A stretch of 64,000 nucleotides of DNA, from NCBI GenBank assembly GCA_037178855.1, contig JASJZC010000002.1, positions 4,154,001-4,218,000 on the forward strand, in the 5' to 3' direction. The notes beneath the pieces are model-generated. The model saw nothing but the letters and a program-made list of their open reading frames with translations. It did not search any database and had not been told where the DNA came from. A program made the position numbers and the translations under genes. This document shows, piece after piece, positions 10,506 to 22,539 of this stretch (position 1 is the stretch's first letter; each line of letters opens with the position of its first letter). The stretch is from Oscheius sp. JU75. Lineage: Eukaryota > Nematoda > Chromadorea > Rhabditida > Rhabditidae.

Positions 10506-11928
10506 TCAAGCATTACAATATGCTCCTTCGAGCAGATATTCGTGGTATTTTTTGGCTCTTTCCTCCTGGAGTCTCTTGATCTTGTCTCTCTTCTCTCCAG
10601 CAGGCAGGTCCTCGTCAGGAAGACATCTAAATTTGTTTTTTGGACGAGAAAAAGTTAGAAGTTACATGTTTTCTCGGTGACAGTAGTTCTTGAACTCGTT
10701 CTGGAAGTTGTTCAAGTTCTCAGCCGACCTGCTCTTGCAGATGGCTCGACGATTACGAATCTGCTCCCGTTCTGGCTCACTGTAGGGTTCCAGATCGCGC
10801 AGGACTGAAAAGGAAGTGAAGATAAAGAGAGGAGTACCTACCGTGACGTCGTCTTTTGTGGTTGTGGCCGGAATGATCGACGTTTGTATCATGCTCTGGA
10901 AGTGCTGATGAGTAACTGTCTATTAAATCTTTTGGACAATACATTTTCTCAACAAGTAGGTAAATAAGCATGTAATCGAACGGCAGTTATCACGGAGACA
11001 ACTTTCTTACAGAAAGAGCAATCTCCTACCCTGCTCCCTCTTCCTCCTGTGATTGTGTCCAGTATGGTCGACGTTCGGATCATTGGGGTCGTGATCATCG
11101 TGTCTTCTGCGTCTGTGCTGATGTCCAGAGTGGTCGACGTTGGTGTCGTCCGGATCGTGATCTGAAGACAAAAAGTTGTATGGCCGTCTCTGGGTTTTCC
11201 CTGTCTGACCGGCCGACTTTCAACCACATCGGGAAAGGACGTCTGTGGAAGCCTCAAGTTCACCCTTATCTTTTTTTCGAGTTTAAACAAAGAAACCCAA
11301 ATGACAATACTGGATTTTATAAAGTTCAGTCTTACCCTGTTCCCTCTTCATCTCATGCTCAGTACGCTCGCCGTTCGGCTCCTTATGATCATGTTCTTCG
11401 CATCTTTTGCGTCTGTGCTGGTGACCAGAGTGGTCGACATTGGGGTCATTTGGGTCGTGCTCCTCATGTCTTCGACGGCGATGATTGTGTCCAGTATGGT
11501 CAATGTCGGGGTCTTTGGGATCGTGATCTAAAGATCCGTTATTATCTGTTGGCAATAGGTCACAACCTCCATGTCTTCTCATCCTGTGATTGTGACCAGT
11601 GTGATCGATGTCCGGGTCTTTGGGATCGTGACGACGAACTCTCTGAGAGGTTCTCTCACGGACACAGTCGTCGACCAACTGAATTAATTTTTATTGGATG
11701 AATAACTGTTCCTACCTTTCTGTATTCTTTCTGCACATCCTCATACGCTTTCCAGAGCTTGTCTACCTTATCTTGATCCTTGCACGGTTCATTCTTCGAT
11801 GCTCTCTGACATTCTTGCTCAATATCCTTCTGTCTTCTGTTTGTCGCCAGTCTCAAAATTGTGTCGGAATCACATTCGAAGGCCGCCGCTCCCGCCACGA
11901 GAAGCAGTAGACAGAGAGACCAGCTCAT
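10506..11928 (-). CDS. Secreted His/Asp-rich repeat protein with tetrabasic sites
   Basis: Exons 11928..11716, 11678..11567, 11527..11336, 11161..11030, 10919..10842, 10804..10666 and 10626..10506 close in phase for 328 residues. Signal peptide: MSWSLCLLLLVAGAAAFEC. A Cys-containing helical domain follows (to about residue 80). Then come six copies of a 20-23-residue unit, DHDPxDPxxDHTGHxHRRRR (with variants), plus one degenerate copy (HDHKEPNGERTEHEMKR). Most copies end in RRRR, RRKR or KRRR, the form of furin/KEX2 sites. A Cys-bearing C-terminal domain of about 80 residues ends in GAYCNA. Exons 3, 4 and 5 carry whole repeats and are bounded by phase-1 introns, so repeats probably spread by exon duplication. 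Three His and up to four acidic residues per unit suggest metal binding. I do not recognise the family; function is unknown. Confidence 0.85.
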
Positions 11929-13899
11929 GGCCTGAATGCTCGATTACTTTTGAGGGAAGAGGAAAAGGAAGCGTCCAACGAGAAAACGAGAAAACAATTA
12001 GAGAACTACATTGTATTTAGGTGAATTGACCTGATCGCGTGGGAACTTGTTATTCTCAAATGGATGGGACAGGCTAGATTTGAAAGGAGAGTGATCACAT
12101 TAGCTGCCTAGAAACGCGAGTTTCAATTCAGTCCCGAATTCAGTGTTTACCCATTCCAGTAATAATATCTCTTCTGCCATAATTACTGCCAGCCGACGAT
12201 TAATTTGGGAACGAAAGACTGATAAAAGTTTCATGGGGAATGAGCGTAGACAGGGAAAGTACAGAGCTAGTTCTCATTAATGGGAATAAAGGAGGTACCG
12301 AATCTCGAAAAGTATGATAATTGCTAAAGATGTTATATGTTGTGACTCTGTCAAACGAGAGTCTATCAAACGATGTGGAGAGACTTGATTACTCATTCAA
12401 AGGAACGTGATAGAGTGAGAGAACAGAGAAACAACAGCTGGGAGCAGCAGTCTTTCAAAAACAAGGACTTCTAGCTGTTCATAAAACCATGTGTGCGTGA
12501 CCCACTCGTCCCTGAGAGCCTCATTAGACTCCGACTCTACTAGTTCGCCTCTCTCTTTTCTGCTTCCAAGATGCAATAAGCGGAAAGGATTGGGGTGAAA
12601 GGAGAGTGTCAGAGGAAAAGTGGACCTCAATTCGGGCGGAATAGAGTTCTGGCAGCTGCCAAATAGAGTGAAGGGTCCGCTCATATCTTGTCGACCGAGA
12701 CCACTTTATATATAGAGGGGAGAGTGAGAAGGGAGATAAGAAAACAGCTGCCAACAACTGGTCATTTCGTCAGGCTTGGAAAAAGTCTCGGTAGATGCTC
12801 GTTGTTTTGATCAAAAAACGAAAGTCAAATTAAAACGGACAAGGAAGTGAGTAAAACAACACTTATAACAATTCGTTGTTAAGCCAATACGGCTACAGCA
12901 TCCGAGAGCGCTCTCGATAGTAGTTTCGTGACACTTTTCTCTGTACCCTGTAGAGTGGAGATCTAGCAGTATCGGAAGCTTGTGTCTTGCGACCCTCAAG
13001 CAATAAACTTTACTAACAAAAACAAACTCGAGTCTAGTTATAAATCTAGCTCTAAATGCCCAAAAGTCTCTGTGTGTGCCTGCCAATTTGTCAGTTACCT
13101 TGTGACATCAATTAGTGACAACTGTTGGCAAGTCAAAGAAGATCTAGGCAGCTTGAGAGATGCGTCTCTGTGAGAACGTTGTCCCTGTCGCGGTAACTTA
13201 ACTGGGGCATCATCTACCTGTCACGAACTCCAACGGGTTGTTAATTAAATTTGACATGTAGGTCAAAAAAACAGAGGGACATCTCTCGACAACTAAAGTT
13301 CTTTTATACCAGCCGCCTACGATGGCTTTGCTGTCCCTTAGTCTTGACTATATATCGGAAACATGCGGCTGCGCCGCTTCCCCAATAGCAGAAGCCCTCA
13401 AGTTTCCCACAAAGCTGACTTGTCAACTAAGCTCTTGGCATGCCATGACTTTCCAGCTTTTTTTTTCTCGTGGTGAGAGAGAGAGATAAATTACGACTCT
13501 GTAACTTCATGACTCTCTGCTATAACAGAATTATCATAGCTCATCTCGGTAATTTCTTCTTCTATTCTCGATTGAGTGAGAAGGCAGTCTCCGCTTTGTT
13601 CGATAACCATTTTTTCTCATGAATCAGTGGTCCAGACAGTCGCTGGGCTTGTTTCGGTGTAGAATTTACCAGACTGTCCAAATTGACCGATTCGCTAGAA
13701 AAAGAAAGATATATACGTCTTTTGCTTGGACTCGTATGAAGTTCTTCGAACTGGCTAACCAATCTTTCAGCAGCTTCTCCTTGGTACTCCCGGCATACTG
13801 GAGGCGCCTACTTTTTCTACTTTTTACACTCTACTTTTTACCCATCTTCCTTTGGATGGACCCAAGAGATAGCTACTTGTCTCTCTATCAGCCTGCTTC
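11929..13899. other. Intergenic, about 2 kb
   Basis: Upstream DNA of the His-repeat gene, followed by the far side of the lectin-like pseudogene. Small open frames here (60-125 codons) have no signal peptides or motifs and overlap one another on both strands. I see no RNA gene. A gagaga tract occurs at 13478-13488. Confidence 0.45.
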
Positions 13900-15104
13900 A
13901 ACAAAAAGCTCTCACGTCAAAATAGGTTGTTTGGCGGTTGCAGAAAGGCATTGCAGAACGGTTTGGAAATCTTCGCCTACCAGTTTTCCATAAATTGTTT
14001 AAGATCCTGCTTACCCTGAACATGGATTTGGCCTTCTCCAACGCTTCCGCAGGGTTCGTGATTCCTTCATCGTATTGACTGGGAACTCTTTTCTCGTACC
14101 TACTTTCAGTCTAGCCACGGTCGATTCATCGAGAGTAGGTCACGTTGTCAGAGTGCTTGATGAATCCGATGCGAATGTTGTTCTGAATCAGACTAGATCC
14201 AGATGAGAGGAAGATAGCCAACAGAACGCAGTTCAATAGGCAAGAGGACACTCACAGATTTCCAGTTGCTCATTCCAATTGAAGAAGACAAGTCTTCAAT
14301 GAAGAGGATTTATATTTTGTCTTTCACGTCGTGACAGGGCTTCTCATTCACACCGTTCAAAATGCTTTCGAACCTGTTTGAGGAAATAACTCGTTTGTAA
14401 TGGCTGTCAACGTCGGCCATGCCCAGGTAACCAGCCTTACAGGTGCATCCTGCAACTTTGGGTGACTACATGCTGGATCGACACTTCTTGCATAAGAATC
14501 ACTCTATCTGGGTTTCGGTCGTCCTGTTGGTCTGACTGCTCTCCAAGGGCGCCATTCCAACACTCACCTCGTCCATATGTTCGCGTATGTTATTTTTCTT
14601 GCATATTTACTATATAGGCTCAAAATGAACTCACAACGTTACGCACTTTTCAGCTGAGATAGTTGAGGTTTTCTGAGTGCCATCGGCTATGATTGCTCCC
14701 TCGAAATCAGATTGCATCCATTCCGTAGAAACTGGGTCTCCTAGACATGCCATTGTGGTACACATGGTTTTTTTTTGGTTAGATAGAGACACTCTCCAGA
14801 TCTCGTAACAGAATTCGTTCTTGGAGAGCCATCCAGGCACACAGGATTGGCCAGCTGGGGGTGCAAACTGCTGAAGAGAACTACAAGAAGAAGTGGCATG
14901 GAGAGAATGAAAGACCGAGCAGATTTCTGCTTTATATCTAGTGTGACGACTATAAAACTGCCCCCTAAAGTCTATGAAATACTGTATACAAAGATGTATA
15001 CGAGTCCCAAAGTAATCTTCATTTACAAATACGGTGTGTGAACGATAAGATGCTGAAGGCGATATGTGACAAAAAGGAAGAGCAGACGAAGAGACTGCTC
15101 CCAA
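13900..15104 (-). pseudogene. Decayed VWA plus C-type-lectin gene
   Basis: Minus-strand fragments in the order expected for a nematode CLEC/VWA protein, but in changing frames with stops. Fragment 1 (14843-14640): CVPGWLSKNEFCYEIW, which has the C-x-x-GW...F-CY opening of a C-type lectin domain. Then an EGF-like scrap (CTCKAGYLGMA, near 14430). Then VWA-like pieces: ILFIEDLSSSIGMSNWKS (14320-14262), directly preceded by a TAA; IRIGFIKHSDNVTY (about 14180-14137), followed by TGA; and YDEGITNPAEALEKAKSMF (about 14078-14016). The intron between the first two VWA pieces does not keep frame. Intact relatives in C. elegans are secreted proteins linked to defence. The parent gene is inferred from these scraps. 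Confidence 0.62.
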
Positions 15105-15245
15105 CCGGCTCGTTACATCAATCAGAAATAGAAATCTCTCACTCTGAAAGCTGTCTGTTAGTGGTGAGAAAAGAAAGGAAACTGACCTAGTTATTGTGAC
15201 CTAAGAGTCATGGCACAGCGAAACACGTCTAGACAGATTGGAGGA

Positions 15246-16974
15246 TCACTTCAGCTGGGCCAGCATGGCCGACGGGTGTTCCAGGTAGTACTTCCATCTG
15301 TTCGAGAATCGGGCCATGGTTGCTCCGTCGACAACGCGGTGATCAGCAGCCCAGGAGACTTTCACCAGATGCACAGGAACCACATTGTCGTGTTTGTCGA
15401 ATCGCGGTAGACGCTCCATCTTGCCCAGGGCTCCGATAGCGACCTGCGGAGGGAAGATGACCGGACTGGCATAGGTTCCTCCAATGGCTCCGATGTTGCT
15501 CAGCGTGAAGGTTCCTCCTGTCAGATCTTCTCGCGCGATGGCCTGTCGCTTGCCGCTCTCATGAAGACGCTGCAGTTCGGAGGCAATCTCGAAAATGCTT
15601 CTCTGTTCGCAGTGCTTGATGTTGGGCACGACCAGACCTCCTGGAGTGTCCATGGCCAGACAGATGTTGTGGGCTGCCTTGTGGACGACATTCTCCAACT
15701 TCTCATCGATGGTCGCGTTTAGCGAAGGGAATTCGACCAGAGCCAGAGAACAGGCCTAGAATGGAATGATTTGAACGGAGAATAGGGAAAATTGTACCTT
15801 GATGAAGAAGGGCATGTAGCTGAGCTTGACGCCTCTCTCCTTGGCCAGCTCCTTGAGTTCGTTTCGCATGCTCACAACGGCGTTCACATTGATCTCGTCA
15901 TCGTAGCCGAAATGAGGAATCTTCAGGGCTTCTGTCATCGTCTTGATCATGGCGCGGGTGTAGCCTCGGATAGGCACGACACGATCCTCATGAAGTGGCT
16001 CGAAAGTCTTGTGCTCTCGAGACGAGAATCCTCCGGCTGGCGAGGCACGAACATTGGCCGCACTCGGCTGATGATCACTGCTGACCTTGCCGAGGAACTT
16101 GAGCACGTCCTCCTTCAGCACTCGGCCGTCTCGTCCCGATCCTTGTACTTTCGACAGAGAGATATTGTTTTCTATGGCCAGACGACGAACAGCCGGGGTC
16201 GAGAGGACTTTTCCACTCTTCGAGTGATCGTCGCTCGACGAGGAAGGTGCTACAATTGACATGGGTTAGAGTCGCGTCAATTAAACCTAAGTCACCCGAA
16301 CCCCTTGGGAAATCAGGCAACTTTGTTCTTATCTCAAGTGAAAAGGGGAAAAAAATTAAAACAACAAACCTTGCGTCTTCTTCTCGTCCTTCTTCTCCTC
16401 CATCTTCGTTTCTTTCGATTTGGCGGCGTCTGCCTCTTCGGCTCCACTTCCGGTCACGTCGATGTCTACCAGAGCCTGTCCAACCCGGGCCAGATCATCG
16501 ACTTTGTAGTAGAGCTTCTTGATGACGCCATCGTAGCGGCTGGTGATGGTCACGGCAGCCTTGTCGCTCTGTACATCGCACAAGTTGTCGAATTGGGCCA
16601 CAGTGTCTCCCTCCTTTATGTGCCTGAAACACATCAATGAGTTCTCTTTCACGATCTGTGTACCTACTGTTCCAACGTGTCTTGTTCTCTCATGGAATCA
16701 AAAACAAACAGATAGACTACTTGAAAAGCTTGCAAACAGGTAGAGGAAAACTTTAACCTTGGGAGTCAGGCCAACAGAGAAATATAGGTAGAGAAAGAAC
16801 AAAAAAAGAAAAAGAGAGGACTCACCATTCCTTGACTTGTACCTCGGCAATTCCTTCTCCAATATCGGAAAGTTTGAACTGGACGACGGGAAGGTAGAAG
16901 ACGCTGGAGCTGTGAAGAGGTCTGGTTCTGGCCGCCAACTGACGAGTAGATCGCAGCAGAATCCCAGATATCAT
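15246..16974 (-). CDS. dbt-1: Branched-chain 2-oxoacid dehydrogenase E2 (dihydrolipoyl transacylase)
   Basis: Exons 16974..16826, 16623..16370, 16249..15798 and 15755..15246 give 454 residues. This is the mitochondrial E2 core of the complex that degrades Leu, Ile and Val oxoacids. An Arg/Ser-rich leader ([18 protein letters not shown]) serves mitochondrial import. The lipoyl domain carries the modified lysine in [12 protein letters not shown] (about residue 90). A Lys/Glu-rich linker is followed by the E1/E3-binding domain ([19 protein letters not shown]) and the catalytic domain ending with the active site HRVVDGA (His and Asp-Gly). Motifs and length fit the DBT family. It is divergent from the small membrane-protein gene at 17254, with 279 bases between starts. 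Confidence 0.97.
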
Positions 16975-17253
16975 GGTTCTACTCTACTACTGAAAGAAGA
17001 GTTGATTCCAAATGGAAAAGAGAGAAAGGGGATCTATTAGAATCGAATCGAAGAGCCAACAGAGAAGAGGAGCGTCTGCGAGCTGCCTAGAGCTGTAAAC
17101 TGGCGATCGCGTTTGACACAAAAGCGAAAAGCCAATTAAAAGTTTTGGTGATAAAGGGTAGTTTCGATGTTTTTGAAAAAAAACGAGTTACAAGTAGAAA
17201 AATAAAATTTCTCGCTTCTCTGGAGATAAACTAATTGAGAGAATAAATTTCCA

Positions 17254-18121
17254 ATGGTCAAGGCTTTTGCAGAACTCGCTCAAGACGACAATGATCGTTT
17301 CAAGGTATTTTGCTAGTTGTCTCCTGGTATTCCTCTGAATATCGATTTATCGTAGGAGAATAGAGCTTTTTTTACGAAGTGATCAGGAGATTTTGCATGT
17401 ACTGGGTCTATGTGAACAGACCTCTTCTGACCCAAAGAGAACTGACTGTCCTGATTTTAACGATTTTTTTGCATATTAACAGAAGAACTTGCAGAATTTG
17501 GGAGTCGATCGTTTCAAAACTTGAACTTTTCAGATATGTGCCTGTCTGCCCAGTTTCGTGGCTTGCCTCATCTTCCAAATCTACGAGATCGGAATTGTTA
17601 CTGTCACCATCCTCACCTACTACATCGTCTACAAAATGGTACCTTTCTCCTCCTGTTCAGTAACAACCATTCAGTCAGAAGACGGCGTCGTGATCAAAGT
17701 GGATCTCTTCGTACCGATCGGTGCTCTAGCCCTTTCGGTCATCACATTCCCAGTCGGACCACTGGGTCTGCTCCTTTGGAAGACGACTCTCCTCTGGATC
17801 TACCTTGCCCGGATCTCGCTCATTGTCCTGTACTCTCTCGGCTGGACAATCTACATCTTCGCGACCAAGACCAAAACTTCTGAGCGGATCGTAGGCGGTG
17901 TGTGGGCAGCGTCTGTTCTCCTTTACGTCTGGGGCCTCTTCGTCACACTCAAAGCCCTCTCCTATCTGATTTTGCACTACAAGGGCTACAACGACGTGGA
18001 TCCAGGCACACAGAAGCACTTTGACGACAAAATGAGGGATATGATCAGGGATATGGAGGAACGCGAGAAGGACATGGTCATGAGCAGTTTGAAGAGTCGG
18101 ATGTTGACGCGACCGGGTTAG
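17254..18121 (+). CDS. Small multi-pass membrane protein, family not recognised
   Basis: Exons 17254..17304, 17534..17638 and 17675..18121 give 200 residues. About four hydrophobic segments are visible: the first runs from ICACLPSFVACLIF, two follow in VPIGALALSVITF and LLWIYLARISLIVLY, and the last is VWAASVLLYVWGLFVTL. The C-terminal tail is charged and helical (KMRDMIRDMEEREKDMVM), ending LTRPG. The second intron is chosen because it removes a short non-hydrophobic stretch and keeps frame; reading through it is also open, so a 212-residue form is possible. No catalytic motif is seen, and nothing in the sequence indicates function. Confidence 0.75.
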
Positions 18122-18275
18122 ACCTAGAAGACGAAATAAAAGATTAATCTGAAGTTAATGAATAGATTGACATTTCTCTATCTTACCAACAGCTATGTGA
18201 CCAAGTGTTTTCCCTCTCACTTTGTCCTTCGAATCGATTTCTTGTGCCGCCATCAACAACCCTTGTCTCGTCGCT

Positions 18276-19394
18276 ATGACGGATACTCTTGACTTCCCAT
18301 CCTTGCCTCTTTCTGTACAAAGAAGAGTAGTTGAAAAGGCATGGTATCTCTGGAAAGAAAGTTACCTCTTCAGACAAACTACTTTGAATTCGTGGATCTT
18401 CTGACTAGCTGTCGCTCTGTCAACTGTCTGTGTGATGGTATTCAACCAAAGTTTTATATAGAACACTTCGCTATCGAGGAATTTGGTTACATTGTTCTGG
18501 ATTCGGATGGGAAATCACTTATTCTGAGTCAATCGGATCATCATTCTTGTGCGATTGTAGCCAACACTGTCGAGCTAAAGGCGAGTATACCTCTTCGACA
18601 GTCAAACGGTTTCAGGTTACGTTAACTAGCTCGAAGGTAGACCGTATGTGGAAGTTCATCCAGCAAACCGACTTCGTTTGTTCTAACCTTGAGGTAGGGC
18701 AAGCGTATGTCCCAGCAGCACTGTCTTTTCTCATAGAGGTCAGCATTGCACGTTCACGCCAAAAGTATTATGGGTATTCCAGAGTTTGATGGTGAAACGA
18801 CTGTCTATGAAAACTATGACGCTGAAAAGCCTATGTGATTTTCTGGCATTCCAAAATGTGAGTCCAGTTCTATATTTTTACTATTATTGGGCTACAGTTG
18901 CAACAGTTGGATCTGGAGAATCACGATCTAGCTGATGAGGATGTGGGTGTGTTAACGGCCCCTTCTATTTCTCTCAACTGCTGTCTTCTGAGTACGAGAG
19001 CTATAAACAATCTACTAAAAGTTTGCACAGACACTACTCTCTCGAACATGATTGTTTTCAGCAATGGTTTGAATCAAAAAGACACCTTTCTCTCTTCAAA
19101 ATGAAAGAAATCCACTTCCAGCCAAGAGAACAAATTGACGAAATCTTCCAGTCTCTCCCATACAGTGTCGTCTGGACACCATGTGACCACAACCACAGCA
19201 GATTCTCGGAAAGGATTCAGCTGAAAACCCTTCCGTTCATGCAAGAGATGGAACCGATTTCTATTTACACGCTCTGGAAGTCCGAGAATGTTTTTGCTAA
19301 TCTGATTGTTGTTCTGTGTTCGAGTTCGCTTGAAATATTATCTGGAATTTCTGAGACAGAGGTTTTATACAGTTACGGTTTTCCTAAAGAATAA
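18276..19394 (+). CDS. F-box / FTH-domain (DUF38-type) protein
   Basis: Exons 18276..18343, 18409..18580, 18616..18693, 18744..18857, 18898..19020 and 19062..19394 give 295 residues, all in phase. The N-terminus FPSLPLSVQRRVVEKA is F-box-like (LP-x6-VV). The rest resembles the FTH domain of C. elegans F-box A proteins: LKSLCDFLAFQNLQQLDLEN, then NLLKQWFESKRHLSLFKM and KEIHFQPREQIDEIF. F-box proteins bring substrates to SCF ubiquitin ligases; FTH members are fast-evolving and may meet foreign proteins (family knowledge). The intron after codon 80 has a GC donor (GCGAGT at 18581). The 3' end is uncertain: an alternative last exon after the acceptor near 19578 would read ISERVFIETRNPFVFL, stop at 19631. 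Confidence 0.72.
18581..18615 (+). promoter_or_regulatory. GC-AG intron in the F-box gene
   Basis: A 35-base intron with donor AAG|GCGAGT and acceptor TTTCAG. Splicing it keeps the frame; reading through it meets a stop within ten codons. Confidence 0.55.
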
Positions 19395-20259
19395 AGTAAT
19401 TTACCAACAAAGAAAGACCATTCAACATCAACAAGTGAATCATTTTTCGCTCTACTTCTCTAAAACTGGAGAAGCGGTCAACGAGTTACCGGTCCACGCG
19501 CTAAAATGACCCTGTCATTTTCACGGTCAGCGATCTCTGTTGCCAAACAAGATTTTGTCTATAACACCTTTTTCAGGAATTTCGGAGAGAGTGTTCATCG
19601 AGACAAGGAATCCATTTGTCTTCCTGTGATCTGTGTTCAAGTTCACACCCCGTCAAGTGACCCTTTTGTAATATTCTTACACATATCGGGCTTCCTCTTT
19701 TGTCTCGCTTCTGTCTGTATATTTCCCTCTCGACCATTTGCTCTTGATGTCTGCTCCTAAACAGTCTAAGCTCTCTGGCGTGCGCGTTTCTTTAACCGCG
19801 AGATCTGTACATAGATGGGGGTCACTCTTAAAGACGAAACTCCAGGTCCATTCTCTCTATGAGTAAGAGGCTGTTGTCCTCCCAAATTGGGCAAATATGA
19901 CGCGCACCGCTTAAGGGGAAGACACTAGCCGATTCTGTCGTCGCGCTCGGTGAACATCACACCGGTCGGTCTAATCGTTCTTTATAAGTTGACCGAGACC
20001 TACTGTCACTAGTATTTCGTCTGAATCTGAGCTGTGCGAGTAAGTTTGTGAGAGGTTAGTTCATAATATGGGGTAGAGACAAAGATATGCACTCTTACGG
20101 TCACTTATTCATTGGTCTGACTGCAAAACCATCCCGGTGTCTGCCATTGATTGGCAATCAGTCATCCAGATAGTCATCTTCTCCTTTTTACCTGTTCCCA
20201 CCTTCTCAATCCGAAACATTACAGAAAACAACACTGCCAGAACCCCGCTGTAGCCAGCC
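19395..20259. other. Intergenic upstream of the ABC transporter
   Basis: 865 bases. It includes a possible last exon of the F-box gene (to 19631). There is a TATA-like TTTATAAG at 19981-19988, followed by GAGTAAGTTTGTG (about 20038), which could be a donor ending an untranslated first exon of the ABC gene. Otherwise nothing seen. Confidence 0.4.
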
Positions 20260-22539
20260 ATGGTTGCAAAAGGGTATTTTGCAGTTCGTAAGTCCGCTCA
20301 CATTCGATCATTCAGATCTCTAGACACGGGTTCGACTCCTCCTCGTCATGCTTGGTCTCATTTCGGCAAAAAGTGGAACATTTTCCGGACGTATGGCTGG
20401 CCGAAGAAGTCTGGAGTACTCAAAATACGGGTCATCTTCTGTTTCTGTCTTCTGATTGTGGGCCGACTGGTCAATGTGGCTCTGCCTCTTTACAGCAAGT
20501 GGATCGGTGAAATTTTCTTTTTATTTGAAACAGAAGCAATCTGTTTCTAGTGAATAGCCTGTCGGATCCTGAAGGCTTTGACTACTCTCTTATCTACGCC
20601 ATGATTCTGTTGAGACTTCTCCACGGAGGAGGCAACATGAACGGATTCATCAACACTCTCCGAACATATCTCTGGATTCCCATACGGCAGTACACTTTCA
20701 GAGAACTTGATGTGGGTTTTATACATGAAAGTGTAGTGGAAAGGTCAGGTAACCCTGTTCAACCACCTCCACTCTCTTCCCATGCAATGGCACACCTCCA
20801 GACAGATCGGTCTTGTTCTGAAAGCGGCAAACAGGGGTACCAACTGTGTCGACGACATTCTCAAGTATGGTCATTCTTAACTTAAAACAAAAAGTTTACA
20901 GTCTCTTCCTCTTCTCCATGCTTCCAACCCTGGCCGACTTCGCGATCGCTGTCGTCTTCTTCGCCTCCAACTTCAACATCTACTTCGGAGTCGTCGTTTT
21001 TGTCACAATGGCTACCCATCTCGGTACTTGTTTTATCTTCTAATGAGTACCTTTTTCAGCTCTAAACATATTCATTACCGAGTGGAGAACGAAGTTTCGT
21101 CGAGACATGAACGACCGGGAAAACATGATGGGTGCCATTGGAACAGACTCTCTGCTGAACTATGAAACAGTCAAATATTATGGCAATGAAGACTACGAGG
21201 TCAAGAGATACAGGACCAGTATTGAGAGGTTTGCTCGTCTGTCTATTCTAACCAAAAAGGTGTTCAGTTTCCAAGAAGCTGAATGGCTCAATCTCGCTAC
21301 TATGGCTTTTCAAAACTTTCTGCTGCACGGGATTCTGGCAATTGGACTGTTTTCCGGTTCAATGCTAGCAGTATGGATGATAACCAAGCATTCTTTGACA
21401 GTCGGAGATTACGTTCTGTTCACGAGCTATATTGTACAACTGTACTCTCCACTTAATGCTTTCGGACATCATTACAGGTTTGGTCTTTTCAATTAGGCAA
21501 TAGGATTTCCTTCCAGAATGGTCCAAAAGTCTCTGATTGATATGGAAAATATGCTTAGTCTTTTCGACGTAGAGCCCGAAACTGATCCGGCTCCAGATGC
21601 TGCTCCTTTCGTACACAAAGGTGGAAGTATTACAGCTGACAAGCTCGTCTTCGCGTACAATGACAACCAGAATATTCTGAACGACGTGTCTTTCAAAGTC
21701 GCCAATGGACAGACAGTGGCTTTGGTAAGTTGGATGAATCGAAGTTTGCGAAAAAAAAGTTTAGGTGGGACTCTCCGGAAGTGGTAAAACATCGATTATT
21801 AGATTGCTGTACCGTCTGTATGACTTTTGTGTGGGATCGCTAAAGATAGACGGTGTGGATATCCGAAGAGTACAGGCCAAGTCTTTGAGGAAACAAATTG
21901 GTATCGTGCCGCAAGAGACAGCACTTTTTAACGAGACTATCCGGTAAGTGCTCAAGGTTCATTCAATAGGAAAACAGGTTTAATATCCGCTACGGTGATC
22001 TGGATGCCACGGATCTTGAAGTCGAAGAAGCTGCCAAGGCAGCAATGATCCACGATAAAATCATTTCTTTGCCTCTGGGCTACGACACGGTGGTCGGAGA
22101 TCGAGGAACGAAGTTGTCTGGAGGCGAGAAACAACGTCTGGCTATAGCCAGGACCATTCTCAAGAAGCCCAACTTCATTTTCCTCGATGAGGTCAGACAA
22201 AAATTATCTGACATGGTCAAAACTTTAGGCCACTTCTGCTCTGGACATTCACACAGAACGGGCAATTCAAGGCTGCCTAGAGAAGTTGTGTAAGGACAGG
22301 ACGAGTCTTGTTGTGGCCCACAGATTGAGCACAATTGTCGGGGCTGACTGCATTTTGGTCATGGACAAGGGAGTGATTGTCGAGAGGGGAACGTAGGTTG
22401 CTCTGGTACCCAAAATGAAATTCTGTTCAGACACGAGGAGTTGCTAGCCATGGAAGGAGTTTACCACCACATGTGGCAGACGCAGCACACGAAACACTCA
22501 AGTACAAGCTCTTTACCGAGTGATGAAGACGAGGAATAA
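20260..22539 (+). CDS. ABC half transporter, HMT-1 / ABCB6 type, without TMD0
   Basis: Exons 20260..20506, 20551..20711, 20749..20864, 20902..21023, 21060..21477, 21517..21724, 21765..21943, 21978..22191, 22229..22392 and 22431..22539 give 645 residues. One six-helix membrane domain begins at [14 protein letters not shown], followed by one ATPase domain with Walker [11 protein letters not shown]-loop [11 protein letters not shown], signature LSGGEKQRL, Walker B FIFLDE, D-loop SALD and H-loop AHRLST. The resemblance is closest to HMT-1/ABCB6, heavy-metal and phytochelatin- or porphyrin-linked transporters of endolysosomal membranes. HMT-1 normally has an extra N-terminal membrane domain (TMD0); here the first exon supplies only about 60 polar residues before the core. 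Start and membrane targeting are therefore less certain than the catalytic part. Confidence 0.93.
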
